Of a stretch of DNA of 64,000 nucleotides, positions 27,519 to 37,218 are shown one piece after another. The notes under the pieces are model-generated. The model did not search any database, was not told the DNA's origin, and saw nothing but the letters and a program-made list of their open reading frames with translations. A program made the position numbers and the translations under genes. Origin of the DNA: Paenibacillus tuaregi (GTDB taxonomy: Bacteria > Bacillota > Bacilli > Paenibacillales > Paenibacillaceae); the NCBI RefSeq assembly GCF_900086655.1, contig NZ_LT575476.1, positions 1,443,016-1,507,015 of the forward strand, written 5' to 3'. Positions within the stretch are counted from its first letter, which is position 1. Each line of letters opens with the position of its first letter.

Positions 27519-28808
27519 TTAATGTGCAGACTCTTCCTTATCGTTGGACAGTCCGAGAACTTCAATCAGCTTGAAGAATAGTGCAAAGAGGATGCCAACA
27601 ACTGTAGCGAGCGCCATTCCCTTCAGCTCAACCGTACCGAGGGTGAGCTTGGTTCCACTGATTCCAATGACAAGAATGACCGTTGCAAGAATCATGTTGG
27701 TGGCTTTCGAGAAATCAACCTTCTGCTCGACGAATATCCGAAGTCCTGATGCCGCTATTACTCCGAACAGAAGCAGAGATACCCCTCCCATGACAGGGAC
27801 CGGAATATTGGCCACAATGGCGGAGAATTTGCCTGAGAAGGACAGCAGTATCGCGAAGATGGAGGCTCCGCCAATGACGTAGATGGAGTATACACGGGTA
27901 AGTGCCATAACCCCGATATTCTCCCCATAGGTCGTGTTTGGCGTGGAGCCAACGAAGCCGGACAGAATGGTGGATATGCCGTTGCCCAGCAGGGAACGGT
28001 GCAGGCCGGGATCTTTGGACAGGTTCTTGCCAACGATGTTGCCGGTTACGAGCAGGTGCCCGATATGTTCTACGATGACAACGAGCGCAACGGGGATAAT
28101 GGTGATGATGGCCGAGATATCCCACTGCGGAGTTGCATAGTGTGGGAGGGAAAACCACTTTGCATGAGCAATAGCTGTTGTATTCACCTCTCCTAATGCG
28201 TAAGCAAGCAGATAACCGGATACGATCCCGATCAGAATGTGTATGATCTTCGGAAAACCTCTGAACATCACAGCACCAATAATAGTTACTCCAAGGGTGA
28301 CCAAGGCCAGAAGGATGGAGGTGGGATCAGGAGTCCACGGCTTGGCGGGATTGTCGTTGATAATACCGGCCATGCCTGCGGCCACCGGCACAAGTTCGAG
28401 ACCGATAATGGCAACAATCGATCCCATCGCAGCAGGCGGGAAGACAACATTGATCCAGCCGGTGCCTGCGTACTTGACCAGCAGGGCAACCAGTACGAAG
28501 ATAATTCCAGTAATAACAAAGGCGCCTAGTGCGAGGTTGTAGCCATTGCCCGGATGGGTAGTCAGAACCACAAGCACCGGCGAAATGAAGGCAAAGCTGG
28601 AGCCAAGATAAGCGGGAATCCTTGCTCTACAGATCACAATATAGAGCAGGGTGCCGATTCCATTCATCAGCAGAATCATGCCGGGGTCTACGCCGAACAA
28701 ATTCGGAACTAGAACAGTGCTTCCGAACATGGCGAACAGATGCTGAAGACTCAGCAGGATCCCCGGTCCAAAGGGAACTTTTTCGTTGACCTGGATTTCA
28801 CGTTGCAA
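27519..28808 (-). CDS. uraA: Uracil permease (NCS2 family)
   Basis: The 429-residue product has about 14 membrane segments and clear UraA motifs: SLQHLFAMFGSTVLVPNLFG, IPAYLGSSFAFISP, VVIVEHIGHLLVTGNIVGKN and GSTPNTTYGENIGVMALTRVYS, where the Glu and the TTYGEN block line the substrate site. It imports uracil with protons. TTG 28808 lies 11 nt after GGAG; the alternative GTG 28820 overlaps the ribosome site. No PyrR-type attenuator was evident upstream. Confidence 0.9.
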   Translation of the reverse strand: MQREIQVNEKVPFGPGILLSLQHLFAMFGSTVLVPNLFGVDPGMILLMNGIGTLLYIVICRARIPAYLGSSFAFISPVLVVLTTHPGNGYNLALGAFVITGIIFVLVALLVKYAGTGWINVVFPPAAMGSIVAIIGLELVPVAAGMAGIINDNPAKPWTPDPTSILLALVTLGVTIIGAVMFRGFPKIIHILIGIVSGYLLAYALGEVNTTAIAHAKWFSLPHYATPQWDISAIITIIPVALVVIVEHIGHLLVTGNIVGKNLSKDPGLHRSLLGNGISTILSGFVGSTPNTTYGENIGVMALTRVYSIYVIGGASIFAILLSFSGKFSAIVANIPVPVMGGVSLLLFGVIAASGLRIFVEQKVDFSKATNMILATVILVIGISGTKLTLGTVELKGMALATVVGILFALFFKLIEVLGLSNDKEESAH

Positions 28809-28947
28809 AATTAAAGCCACTCCTTTTTTTATAGCTTATTCTGTGCATCTTACCTAGATTAAAGACATCGACGGCATTTGACAACAGGAAAGTTCAAAAA
28901 AATCCCTTTATTCAAGCAAATTCCCTGTAAACCAAACGCGCCAAGAG

Positions 28948-28976
28948 TTGACGTGCTTCTCCCCAAGCGTCATAAT
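28948..28976 (+). promoter_or_regulatory. Sigma-A-type promoter of relA
   Basis: TTGACG (28948-28953), 17-nt spacer, CATAAT (28971-28976), 79 nt before the relA start. Confidence 0.6.
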
Positions 28977-29054
28977 TATAGAAAATAAAAATAGGGGTAC
29001 TTCACCCTCAGGTGAGTAGGCCTTGTTACCAAGAAAGGACACGAAATAGATTCA

Positions 29055-31229
29055 ATGGGCATTGAGCGATTACTTGAAAAGGCATCTGCCTATATCAAAG
29101 AACAGGATATCATTTGTATCAGGGAAGCCTATGATTTCGCTGAACAAGCCCATCACGGACAAGTGCGTAAATCCGGTGAACCTTATATTCTGCATCCGCT
29201 TGCGGTTGCAGAAATTGTTGTGGGCATGCAGATGGACTCCCTGTCTATTATTGCAGCTCTGCTCCATGATGTGGTTGAGGATACCACGGTATCCTTGAAG
29301 GAAATCAGGGAGAAGTTCGGCAATGATTGTGCTATGCTGGTTGACGGATTGACGAAGCTTGAGCGGATCAGATTTCAATCCAAGGAAGAGCAGCAGAACG
29401 AGAATTATCGTAAAATGTTCATTGCGATGGCACAGGATATCCGGGTCATCGTTATTAAGCTTGCGGACCGGCTGCACAATATGCGGACCCTTAAATATCA
29501 ATCCGAGGAGAGCCAGCGCAGAATTGCGTATGAGACGCTGGAGATCTTTTGCCCGATTGCCCATAGGCTGGGTATCTCGGCGATCAAGTGGGAGATGGAG
29601 GATATTGCACTTAGATATCTGAACCCGCAGCAGTACTACCGGATTGCCAACCTGATGCATAAGAAGCGTGCGGAACGTGAGGAATATATTGAGAATGTCA
29701 TCTCCAGAATTCGTGAGAAGCTTGAGGAGATGGGGATTTCCGCGGATCTGTCCGGGCGGCCGAAACATTTATATAGTGTCTATAAAAAAATGTCCACGAA
29801 GAACAAGCAGTTTAACGAAATTTATGATCTGCTGGCGATTCGAATCATTGTTGATAATATTAAAGATTGTTACGCGACTCTTGGAATTATTCATACGTTG
29901 TGGAAGCCGATGCCAGGCAGATTTAAGGATTACATTGCCATGCCTAAGGCCAACATGTACCAGTCGCTTCATACGACAGTGGTTGGTCCTACAGGCGAGC
30001 CAACGGAGGTCCAGATCCGGACCTATGAGATGCACCGCACTGCAGAGTACGGGATTGCGGCTCACTGGGCTTACAAGGAAGGTACGGAGGGCGCGGGGCC
30101 TCAGAACAAGATGCCTTTCTTCCGGGAGATTCTGGAGCTGCAGCATGAAGCCAAGGATGCTTCGGAATTCGTAGAGTCCCTGAAGATGGATTTCTTCTCG
30201 GACCTGGTGTTTGTGTTCACCCCGCAGGGCGAAGTGATTGAGCTTCCGGCTGGATCGGTCCCGCTGGATTTCGCATACCGCATCCATACCGAAGTAGGCA
30301 ACCGGACGATCGGGGCCAAGGTGAACAGCCGGATTGTTCCGCTTGATCATAAGCTGAAGACTGGGGATATTGTTGAGATTTTGACATCCAAGCATTCGTA
30401 CGGACCAAGCCAGGACTGGCTGAAGATCGCCCAATCTTCCCATGCGCGAAGCAAGATCAAACAGTGGTTCAAGAAAGAGAAGCGGGAAGAGAACGTGGAG
30501 AAGGGCCGTGAAGCGATTGAGCGTGAGCTTAAGCGTGCTGGCCTGGAGCCGTCCCAGTTCATGTCGGATGACAAGCTGATGGAAGCGGCTAAGAAGTTTG
30601 CTTTTAACGATATCGAGGATATGCTCTCTGCAGTTGGATTCGGAGGTCTTACCGCAGCCCAGGTATGTACGAAGGTAACTGAGAAGCTGCGGAAGGAGCA
30701 GGAAGAGGCCGGAATCATCCAATTGACTTCTGAAGTGAAAGAGGTTAAGGCCCCCCCTGCGGACAAGAAGCGGCCGACCAATGGAGTTACCGTGAAGGGA
30801 ATCGACAACCTGTTAGTACGGTTTGCCCGCTGCTGCAATCCGGTGCCTGGGGATGACATAGTCGGATATATTACACGCGGGCGCGGGGTATCGGTTCATC
30901 GCTCGGACTGTCCGAATATTCCTTCAGCGGATGATGGGGAGGAAGCTGCACGGGTCATTGAGGTCGAGTGGGAGGAATCCATCGAAGCGAATTACAGCGT
31001 GGATATTGAAATTACCGGCCACAGCCGCAGAGGCCTGTTAAACGAGGTGCTGCAGGCAGTTTCAGAGAGCAAGACGAATATGTCCGCGGTTTCCGGGCGG
31101 TCGGACAAGAATAAGATGGATTTGATCCATATGACTATCCTGATCCGCAATACGGAGCACCTCCAATCCGTCGTGGATAAGATCAAGCGGATTAAGGACG
31201 TTTACACCGTTCATCGGATTATGCAATAA
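29055..31229 (+). CDS. relA: Bifunctional (p)ppGpp synthetase/hydrolase Rel
   Basis: The 724-residue product has the HD hydrolase domain (LHPLAVAEI, ALLHDVVEDT), the synthetase domain (FKDYIAMPKANMYQSLHT), TGS (VFVFTPQGEVIELPAGS), a conserved Cys region (RFARCCNPVPGDDIVGYI) and a C-terminal ACT domain. It makes and degrades the stringent-response alarmone. Both active sites look intact. dtd follows 16 nt after the stop, as in B. subtilis. Confidence 0.97.
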   Translation: MGIERLLEKASAYIKEQDIICIREAYDFAEQAHHGQVRKSGEPYILHPLAVAEIVVGMQMDSLSIIAALLHDVVEDTTVSLKEIREKFGNDCAMLVDGLTKLERIRFQSKEEQQNENYRKMFIAMAQDIRVIVIKLADRLHNMRTLKYQSEESQRRIAYETLEIFCPIAHRLGISAIKWEMEDIALRYLNPQQYYRIANLMHKKRAEREEYIENVISRIREKLEEMGISADLSGRPKHLYSVYKKMSTKNKQFNEIYDLLAIRIIVDNIKDCYATLGIIHTLWKPMPGRFKDYIAMPKANMYQSLHTTVVGPTGEPTEVQIRTYEMHRTAEYGIAAHWAYKEGTEGAGPQNKMPFFREILELQHEAKDASEFVESLKMDFFSDLVFVFTPQGEVIELPAGSVPLDFAYRIHTEVGNRTIGAKVNSRIVPLDHKLKTGDIVEILTSKHSYGPSQDWLKIAQSSHARSKIKQWFKKEKREENVEKGREAIERELKRAGLEPSQFMSDDKLMEAAKKFAFNDIEDMLSAVGFGGLTAAQVCTKVTEKLRKEQEEAGIIQLTSEVKEVKAPPADKKRPTNGVTVKGIDNLLVRFARCCNPVPGDDIVGYITRGRGVSVHRSDCPNIPSADDGEEAARVIEVEWEESIEANYSVDIEITGHSRRGLLNEVLQAVSESKTNMSAVSGRSDKNKMDLIHMTILIRNTEHLQSVVDKIKRIKDVYTVHRIMQ

Positions 31230-31245
31230 AGGGGCAGCTTGAACA

Positions 31246-31695
31246 ATGAGAGTGGTATTACAGAGATGCAAGATGGCCAAGGTGACTGTGGCCGGGGAGA
31301 CTGTGGGCTCGATTGGTCCGGGGTTGATGCTGCTGGTAGGCTTCACCCATGAGGACACGGAGAAGGATGCGGCCTATCTTGCCGATAAGATAGCCGGTCT
31401 CCGGATTTTTGAAGACGAAGCCGGCAAAATGAATCTGAGTGTTCAGGATATAGGAGGAGGAGCGGTTCTGTCCGTATCCCAGTTCACACTGTACGGCGAC
31501 TGCCGCAAGGGGAGACGCCCTAACTTCATGGCTGCCGCACGTCCCGAGGAAGCCACTCTTCTGTATAACCGGTTTAATGAGCTGCTTGCGGATACGGGCC
31601 TGCATGTGGAGACAGGCCAGTTCGGTGCCGACATGGATGTCGAGCTGACCAACTGGGGGCCGGTCACGATAATTTTGGAAAGCCCGTCCAGTTAG
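31246..31695 (+). CDS. dtd: D-aminoacyl-tRNA deacylase Dtd
   Basis: The 149-residue product has the Dtd motifs [17 protein letters not shown] and the C-terminal GPVT block ([11 protein letters not shown]; most relatives have NDGPVT). It recycles D-aminoacyl-tRNAs. AAAGGGGC precedes the ATG. Confidence 0.95.
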   Translation: MRVVLQRCKMAKVTVAGETVGSIGPGLMLLVGFTHEDTEKDAAYLADKIAGLRIFEDEAGKMNLSVQDIGGGAVLSVSQFTLYGDCRKGRRPNFMAAARPEEATLLYNRFNELLADTGLHVETGQFGADMDVELTNWGPVTIILESPSS

Positions 31696-31718
31696 TTATA
31701 TAAACCCCGATTTAGTAA

Positions 31719-31758
31719 GGCCTCGTGCTGCCATCCATGGGAGCAGGGGGCTTTTTTC
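31719..31758 (+). terminator. Terminator of relA-dtd
   Basis: Imperfect stem between GGCCTCGTGCT and AGCAGGGGGCT with a run of seven T after it. Confidence 0.6.
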
Positions 31759-31846
31759 TTGTTGAGTGTATAAAACAGTTTAACAGAGCATATATGCTGG
31801 GAAGAGGGAGGATTAAATAATTATTTCGAGCATCAAAAAAATAATA

Positions 31847-31884
31847 TGAAAGCGCTTGACATCGTATTGCACATGCATCATATT
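31847..31884 (+). promoter_or_regulatory. Promoter of the carbohydrate cassette with cre-like site
   Basis: TTGACA (31856-31861), 17-nt spacer, CATATT (31879-31884). The -35 box overlaps TGAAAGCGCTTGAC (31847-31860), which matches 12 of 14 positions of the CcpA cre consensus, including the central AAGCGCTT. Repression by CcpA or a LacI-type protein is an inference. Confidence 0.5.
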
Positions 31885-31971
31885 AGATTTAGCTTAGCTT
31901 TCCATCCATACCAAGCTTTTTTTGATTAATTATTTTATCCATCGAAAGAATTAATTAATGGGAGGATCACT

Positions 31972-32817
31972 ATGAAATTATCTGTAGGCGGCTATTCTTT
32001 TTACAATCTGTTCCAGGAGGGCAAAATGGACGTGTTCGGTTATCTCGAAACCGTAAAATACAGGTACCATCTTGATGCGGTGGATCTCTGGAATGCCCAG
32101 ATTGCGCAGAGAACGAACTCGATGCTCATCTTGGCGGATGAGAGCTATTTAGTTAAAGTACGTGAGGCTTTGGATGAGAAGGGGCTTAGACTGGTTAATC
32201 TGGCTGTGGACACAGCGCATTTGTGGGACCCGGACCCAGAGATTCGCGAGGCTCTGCGGCAGAATGCCCTCAAACATCTGCAAGCCGCTGTTATCCTGGG
32301 CGCTGAGACGGTCCGGATTGACACCGGAGGAAGCTACCGGGCGGAGGATGACAGCTATACGGATGAGGCGTTTGAATGGATTGTGAACGGATACCGTGAA
32401 TATTGTCAATTTGCAAGGGATCACGGCTTCCGGATTGGTCCGGAGAATCATATGGGGGCTTCCCTCGTCCCGGATGAACTGGTTCGTATCGCCGAGGCGG
32501 TGAATGACCCTGCGTTTGGTGTACTGCTGCATATGGATCGGTGGTCGCGGGATAAAGAGACGGGAGACCAGCTTGTGGCGCCTTGGGCTTATCACATTCA
32601 CTTTGACAACAAATCTGCGGCTAAAGAAGAAATCCTGAGCCATATCAAGGCCATTCAGGCAGCAGGTTATGACGGCTATTGGGCCGTTGAATATAACGCT
32701 CCAGAGAATCAGTATCTGGAGGTTGAATACCTGCTATGTCAGGCGGCCAAACGCCTGAAGGAAGCAGAATCGGCAGCCGACAGGCTGGATTCGTATATCA
32801 GAACAGGGCAGAATTAG
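31972..32817 (+). CDS. Sugar phosphate isomerase/epimerase (TIM barrel)
   Basis: The 281-residue product belongs to the xylose-isomerase-like TIM-barrel family: VDLWNAQ, KHLQAAVILGAETVRIDTGG, GFRIGPENHMG, FGVLLHMDRW, YHIHFDNKS and GYDGYWAVEYNA are the strand-end blocks carrying the metal-binding Glu, Asp, His and Glu. Exact substrate is unknown; inositol or rare-sugar derivatives are common. GGGAGGA precedes the ATG. First gene of a cassette with an oxidoreductase, MFS carrier and ROK regulator. Confidence 0.8.
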   Translation: MKLSVGGYSFYNLFQEGKMDVFGYLETVKYRYHLDAVDLWNAQIAQRTNSMLILADESYLVKVREALDEKGLRLVNLAVDTAHLWDPDPEIREALRQNALKHLQAAVILGAETVRIDTGGSYRAEDDSYTDEAFEWIVNGYREYCQFARDHGFRIGPENHMGASLVPDELVRIAEAVNDPAFGVLLHMDRWSRDKETGDQLVAPWAYHIHFDNKSAAKEEILSHIKAIQAAGYDGYWAVEYNAPENQYLEVEYLLCQAAKRLKEAESAADRLDSYIRTGQN

Positions 32818-32853
32818 TTATTTGACCAAACTAGCCAGAGAGGACATGTATCT

Positions 32854-33984
32854 ATGAGCGCACTTATTAAGATTGGAATTATTGGTGTAGGACAAATTGG
32901 AAAAATGCACATTGAGAAGTACCAGGCGGTATCCGGGGTTCAGATTATTGCAGTCTGTGATGTGAATGCGGATGAGGCGATGAGGGTCGCCAAGCAGTAT
33001 GGCATTCCCCACGTGTACAGCGACTATCGTGAACTGATTGCACGGGATGACCTAGATGCGGTGGATGTCTGCCTGCATAATAATTTTCATGAGCCTGTTA
33101 CGGTATACGCGCTGGAGGCAGGCAAGCATGTATATTGCGAGAAACCGATCGCGGGTTCTTATGCGGATGGACGGAAGATGGTTGAAACAGCTGAACGGTC
33201 CGGCCAAAAGCTCCATATTCAGCTCGGGCAACTCTATACCGTCGAGACCAAGGCTGCGAAGCAGCTCATTGACAACGGCAAGCTTGGCAAGCTGTTTCAT
33301 GCCCGCTCAACCGGGTTCCGCAGGCGGAACCGCCCCTTTGTTGATGGATATGGAACAGCAACCTTCACCCGAAAGGAAACAGCCGGCGGGGGCGCGCTGT
33401 TTGATATGGGCGTGTACCATATTTCCCAAATGCTCTATCTGCTTGGGAATCCCAAGGTCTCCCGGATTTCTGGCCAACTGTATCAGGAGGTGGCGATGAA
33501 TGAGGAACGCCGTAAGCTCAGCGCGTTTGATGTGGAGGAGTTCGGGGCAGGTTTTGTCAAATTTGAGAATGGGGTAACCCTGGATATTATTGAAACCTGG
33601 GCCGTTCACCTGGGAGGATTGGAGGGCAGCTCCATTGTTGGCTCCGAAGGCGGAATCCGGTTCACAGGTGCGGTATCCGATACCGAGCCGAACCGCTTCA
33701 GCTTCCATACAACTATTGCAGATCTTGATATGGATTGCACCGTGAATCTTGACTTGTATGATATCCGGCAGCACCGGTTAGCCAAGTACCCGGAGGCTTA
33801 CGATTCGTCACAGCACCATTGGATTGCCGCACTGCTTGATCAGGTTCCTCTACTGCCTACCGCGGAGATCGCACTCAATACGATGCTAATCAGCGAAGGC
33901 ATCTATTTGTCCAATGAACTGGGGCGTGAGGTGACTGCCGATGAAGTAAGGGAGCTGTCGGTGTCCAGGTCAGTTCATATCTGA
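32854..33984 (+). CDS. Gfo/Idh/MocA-family dehydrogenase
   Basis: The 376-residue product has the Rossmann motif IGIIGVGQIGKMH, the EKPIAGS motif (Lys is a usual active-site residue) and GGGALFDMGVYHISQMLYL in the C-terminal domain. It is likely an NAD(P)-dependent dehydrogenase for a sugar or inositol processed with the upstream TIM-barrel enzyme. It follows that gene by 36 nt. Similarity to the other family member at 8010 is limited to family motifs. Confidence 0.82.
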   Translation: MSALIKIGIIGVGQIGKMHIEKYQAVSGVQIIAVCDVNADEAMRVAKQYGIPHVYSDYRELIARDDLDAVDVCLHNNFHEPVTVYALEAGKHVYCEKPIAGSYADGRKMVETAERSGQKLHIQLGQLYTVETKAAKQLIDNGKLGKLFHARSTGFRRRNRPFVDGYGTATFTRKETAGGGALFDMGVYHISQMLYLLGNPKVSRISGQLYQEVAMNEERRKLSAFDVEEFGAGFVKFENGVTLDIIETWAVHLGGLEGSSIVGSEGGIRFTGAVSDTEPNRFSFHTTIADLDMDCTVNLDLYDIRQHRLAKYPEAYDSSQHHWIAALLDQVPLLPTAEIALNTMLISEGIYLSNELGREVTADEVRELSVSRSVHI

Positions 33985-34030
33985 ATCTCACCATTTGAGG
34001 TGTCCGGAGGAAAGGAGGGTTGCTAAGTCC

Positions 34031-35245
34031 ATGAGCGGTGACACCGTACAGCAGGCTGGATTCGTTAAGCTGAAAGCTTTTAACTTTTTAATGTATGGTG
34101 CGATTGGCATCTACTCCACTTTCTTTGCCCTTTATCTAAAGCATATCGGATTAACAACGATTGAGATTGGAGCACTTCTCTCGGGAGGACCCGTAGTTTC
34201 GTTAATCGCCAATCCGATTTGGGCTTACTGGTCGGACCGGCTCAATAATAATAGGCTGATCCTGATTATAGCTTCCATCGGGGCATTTGCGGTGATGCAG
34301 GGGATATTCCTGATTCAATCCGAGTCCCTCATATACGGAGCCATGCTTGTGTTCTTCATATTTCAGAGCCCGCTGTTTATTCAGAGCAACAGCTTGATTC
34401 TAAGTGTAATTGCTGGCACAGGTTACAAATTCGGCTCCTTCCGGCAGTGGGGTTCACTTGGCTGGGCGGTAAGCGCCGCGGCGGCGGGACCAGTTATCGG
34501 GAAGATCGGTATCGGTCAACTGTGGATTATATTTGACGTAGTGATGATTCTGTCCATACTGTTCGCCTTTACGCTGCCTCGGGGAAGCGGGAGCCGTAAG
34601 CAGGATAGCTTCTCTAATGCGGGCTACAGAAGGGTGTTCATGAACCCCCAGTTTCTGGCACTGCTGTTGATTGGTATTCTTGTATCTGTGCCTAACATTA
34701 TTAACCAGACGTTTGTTGGTCTTCATATTAAGGATTTAGGCGGCTCTGATTCCGCTGTCGGGTGGTCCGTCTTTGCCACCGCCATTCTGGAAGCCCCGGT
34801 ATTCCTGCTGCTTGACCGGTATTTGAAAAATGACACGAAACCTATGGTGGTCTGGATGGCGGTTGTCAGTCTCCTGTATTCCGTCCGCTGGCTGCTGATG
34901 AGCCTGACCGGCAACCCGCTTGGAATTATTGCAATCCAGTTGATGCACTGTGTCACCTTTGGAGCGTATTATTACATCGGCACCCGCTTGACCACACGCC
35001 TGATTCCGCATGAGTATTTGTCAACCGGGCAGGCCGTGTATGGCTTGAGCTGGAGTGGAGCGTCGGGCATTATTGCCGGGACCTTGGGCGGCTGGATGTT
35101 CCAGGAACTAGGGACCAGAACCTTGTACCAGATCAGTGCAGGCGTAACTCTGCTTGGCATGGTGGCTTTTCTGGTGATGTTCAAGATGATGAAAACGCCG
35201 TCCTCTTCCGCATCTGCACAGGCTTTTTCTATATCCGAAGACTAA
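34031..35245 (+). CDS. MFS transporter
   Basis: The 404-residue product has 12 predicted membrane segments and resembles the MFS_1-like (LacY/nucleoside symporter-type) group: LMYGAIGIYSTFFALYLKHI, NPIWAYWSDRLNNNR, FGSFRQWGSLGWAVSAA. It probably imports the substrate of the two preceding enzymes. ATG 34031 is chosen (AAAGGAGGG 11 nt upstream); the open frame continues upstream through the ribosome site. Confidence 0.8.
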   Translation: MSGDTVQQAGFVKLKAFNFLMYGAIGIYSTFFALYLKHIGLTTIEIGALLSGGPVVSLIANPIWAYWSDRLNNNRLILIIASIGAFAVMQGIFLIQSESLIYGAMLVFFIFQSPLFIQSNSLILSVIAGTGYKFGSFRQWGSLGWAVSAAAAGPVIGKIGIGQLWIIFDVVMILSILFAFTLPRGSGSRKQDSFSNAGYRRVFMNPQFLALLLIGILVSVPNIINQTFVGLHIKDLGGSDSAVGWSVFATAILEAPVFLLLDRYLKNDTKPMVVWMAVVSLLYSVRWLLMSLTGNPLGIIAIQLMHCVTFGAYYYIGTRLTTRLIPHEYLSTGQAVYGLSWSGASGIIAGTLGGWMFQELGTRTLYQISAGVTLLGMVAFLVMFKMMKTPSSSASAQAFSISED

Positions 35246-35306
35246 ACAGCAGTGGTATACTGTATGGATTGAACTAGACTTGCTTACGAGGAGATATATC
35301 GAAAAC

Positions 35307-36434
35307 ATGGGCAAAATCGGAAATCAGCAAATGCTTCGCGAGATCAATAAATCCTTGCTGCTGCATCTTATATATCAGCATGGCCCTGTATCCCGGATTG
35401 AGTTATCCCGGCAGACCAAGCTGAGCCCGTCAACCGTGTCGATTTTGGTAGAGGAGGCCCTCAGGGAAGGGATCATTTATGAGACGGGGACTTCCGGGTC
35501 TGGTGTAGGCCGGAGAGTAACCCTGCTTAATATAAAAGCAGACAGTGGTTATGTGCTTGGGCTGGACCTTGCCGGAGCCCAGTGTGTGCTGCTCAATATG
35601 CGTGGAGAGATTAAATCCTCCCATACAATACCGAGGTTGATTGGGGAGACTGCGATACGGCAGGAGCTCGTGGGCATCGTGGATGATTTTCTGGATAGCT
35701 GTCCAATCTCCAGGGATCAGCTGCGAAGAATCGGTGTATCGGTGCCCGGGAGGGTCGATGAGACCTCGCAGAAGGTTCTTCGTGCAATCCCGCTTCAGCT
35801 TGAGGAGATGAATTTGGGAGGTTTTCTCGAAATGACCTACCAAGTTCCGGTGAGCCTGTTTAATGATTTGGACGCGGCCGGATTTGCCGAGCGGTTTAAT
35901 GGAGTGGCCCAGGGACTCAGCACCCTCGTCTATATTCTGATCGATTATGGGGTGGGTGCGGGTATTGTCATTAACGATAAAATTTACCGGGGCAGCTCGG
36001 GAGGAGCCGGACGAATACGTGTTTTTTCTCCTTATTGCACGGAGAGACTGGCGCTTCGGCTGCGGCAGGAACACCCGGAGGTTTTCTCAGATCAGGGACT
36101 TACGTCCAAAGAAGTGCTTCACAAATTCATGGAGGACGGAATGCGGACAGAGGGACCTCTCCACAAGGAGCTTGGGGCTCTGGTTGATCATTTGTCCGCC
36201 TATTGTGGGGCAATACTGCAGTTTATTAATCCGGAGCAGCTAATCCTGAACGGATGGATTACCGAGAACCAGGCTTTCTTTGATAGGCTAACGGCAAAGA
36301 TCCGGGAGCACGAGGCCAACATATTTGAACGCCCTACTCCGATCAAGCCGGCAAGCTGGAAGGAGCTTGGGGCTGCGGTGGGAGCCGCCACGCTAGGACT
36401 GCACCATATTTTCAAAATGAAAATGGTGGATTAA
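35307..36434 (+). CDS. ROK-family transcriptional regulator (NagC/XylR type)
   Basis: The 375-residue product has an N-terminal winged helix (GPVSRIELSRQTKLSPSTVS) and a ROK sugar-kinase-like domain (VLGLDLAGAQ, IGVSVPGRVD, YILIDYGVGAGIVIND). The zinc motif expected after the GG-AG block (G-H, then C-x-C-G-x2-G-C) is absent; the sequence reads GAGRIRVFSPYCTERL. It probably senses a sugar and controls the cassette upstream. ATG 35307 with GAGGAGA upstream fits better than TTG 35280. Confidence 0.82.
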   Translation: MGKIGNQQMLREINKSLLLHLIYQHGPVSRIELSRQTKLSPSTVSILVEEALREGIIYETGTSGSGVGRRVTLLNIKADSGYVLGLDLAGAQCVLLNMRGEIKSSHTIPRLIGETAIRQELVGIVDDFLDSCPISRDQLRRIGVSVPGRVDETSQKVLRAIPLQLEEMNLGGFLEMTYQVPVSLFNDLDAAGFAERFNGVAQGLSTLVYILIDYGVGAGIVINDKIYRGSSGGAGRIRVFSPYCTERLALRLRQEHPEVFSDQGLTSKEVLHKFMEDGMRTEGPLHKELGALVDHLSAYCGAILQFINPEQLILNGWITENQAFFDRLTAKIREHEANIFERPTPIKPASWKELGAAVGAATLGLHHIFKMKMVD

Positions 36435-36454
36435 TAATCTCAAGCTCACAAAGA

Positions 36455-36487
36455 CTGCCGGACGAAATGAAGTCCGGTGGTTTTTTG
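36455..36487 (+). terminator. Terminator of the carbohydrate cassette
   Basis: Stem CCGGAC with GTCCGG, 8-nt loop, followed by TGG and six T. Confidence 0.75.
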
Positions 36488-36664
36488 TTGTACGCATCGA
36501 TGAATAAGGTATCCCTTAGGGTGGGTGAACGCCCCGTTATGACTGTGCACCGATAGGACTATCAAATGAAGATAAGCCGGGCAACCCGTCTGGCTCTGTT
36601 ATAAATCCATGTTATCCGGGTAATAACAAGCGAAGGATAGTTACGGAAAGGAGACAGGAATACC

Positions 36665-37174
36665 ATGAGTAAGGTTGCTTTTTTGCTGGCAAATCAATTT
36701 GAAGATTCCGAAATGCAGGTTCCTTATGACGAGATTAAGAAAGCCGGACATGAGGTTGAAGTTATAGGCTTGAAAGCAGGAGAGACGCTAAAGGGCAAGC
36801 AGGGAAAAGCCGAATACACCACAGATAAGGCGGTTTCTGAGGTTAAGGCCGAAGATTACGATGCGGTTGTGATTCCCGGAGGCTCATCGCCAGAGAACCT
36901 TCGCTTGGACAGCGGCGTTCTGGACTTCGTGAAGAAAGTCAATGAGGCGAAGAAACCGATCGCTGCGATCTGTCACGGTCCTCAAATTTTGATCAGTGCT
37001 GGCCTTGCCAAGGGACGGACCTTAACCTCCTATCCTCCTCTTCAGGATGATGTAGTAAATGCCGGGGCAAGATTTGAGGATAAGGAAGTTGTAGTGGATG
37101 ACAACTTTATCTCATCGCGGACACCTAAAGATGAACCGGCTTTTGTCCGTGAGATCCTGAAGAAACTGGCTTAA
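36665..37174 (+). CDS. PfpI/DJ-1 family protein (general stress type)
   Basis: The 169-residue product has the DJ-1/PfpI fold with VVIPGGSSPENLR and the nucleophile elbow IAAICHGPQILISAG (Cys followed by His). Relatives include B. subtilis YraA and the YfkM stress protein, which repair or degrade glycated proteins; the exact role here is inferred. AAAGGAGA precedes the ATG. A GC hairpin-prone leader of about 170 nt separates it from the previous terminator. Confidence 0.85.
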   Translation: MSKVAFLLANQFEDSEMQVPYDEIKKAGHEVEVIGLKAGETLKGKQGKAEYTTDKAVSEVKAEDYDAVVIPGGSSPENLRLDSGVLDFVKKVNEAKKPIAAICHGPQILISAGLAKGRTLTSYPPLQDDVVNAGARFEDKEVVVDDNFISSRTPKDEPAFVREILKKLA

Positions 37175-37218
37175 TAAGGGATACCTGAATCCAAATGTGG
37201 TAAAGGAGAGATTTTATT

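Noticed and set aside
28821..28950. PyrR or purine riboswitch leader before uraA
   Set aside because: The 5' region is short and shows neither the PyrR-binding consensus nor a terminator near the start codon.
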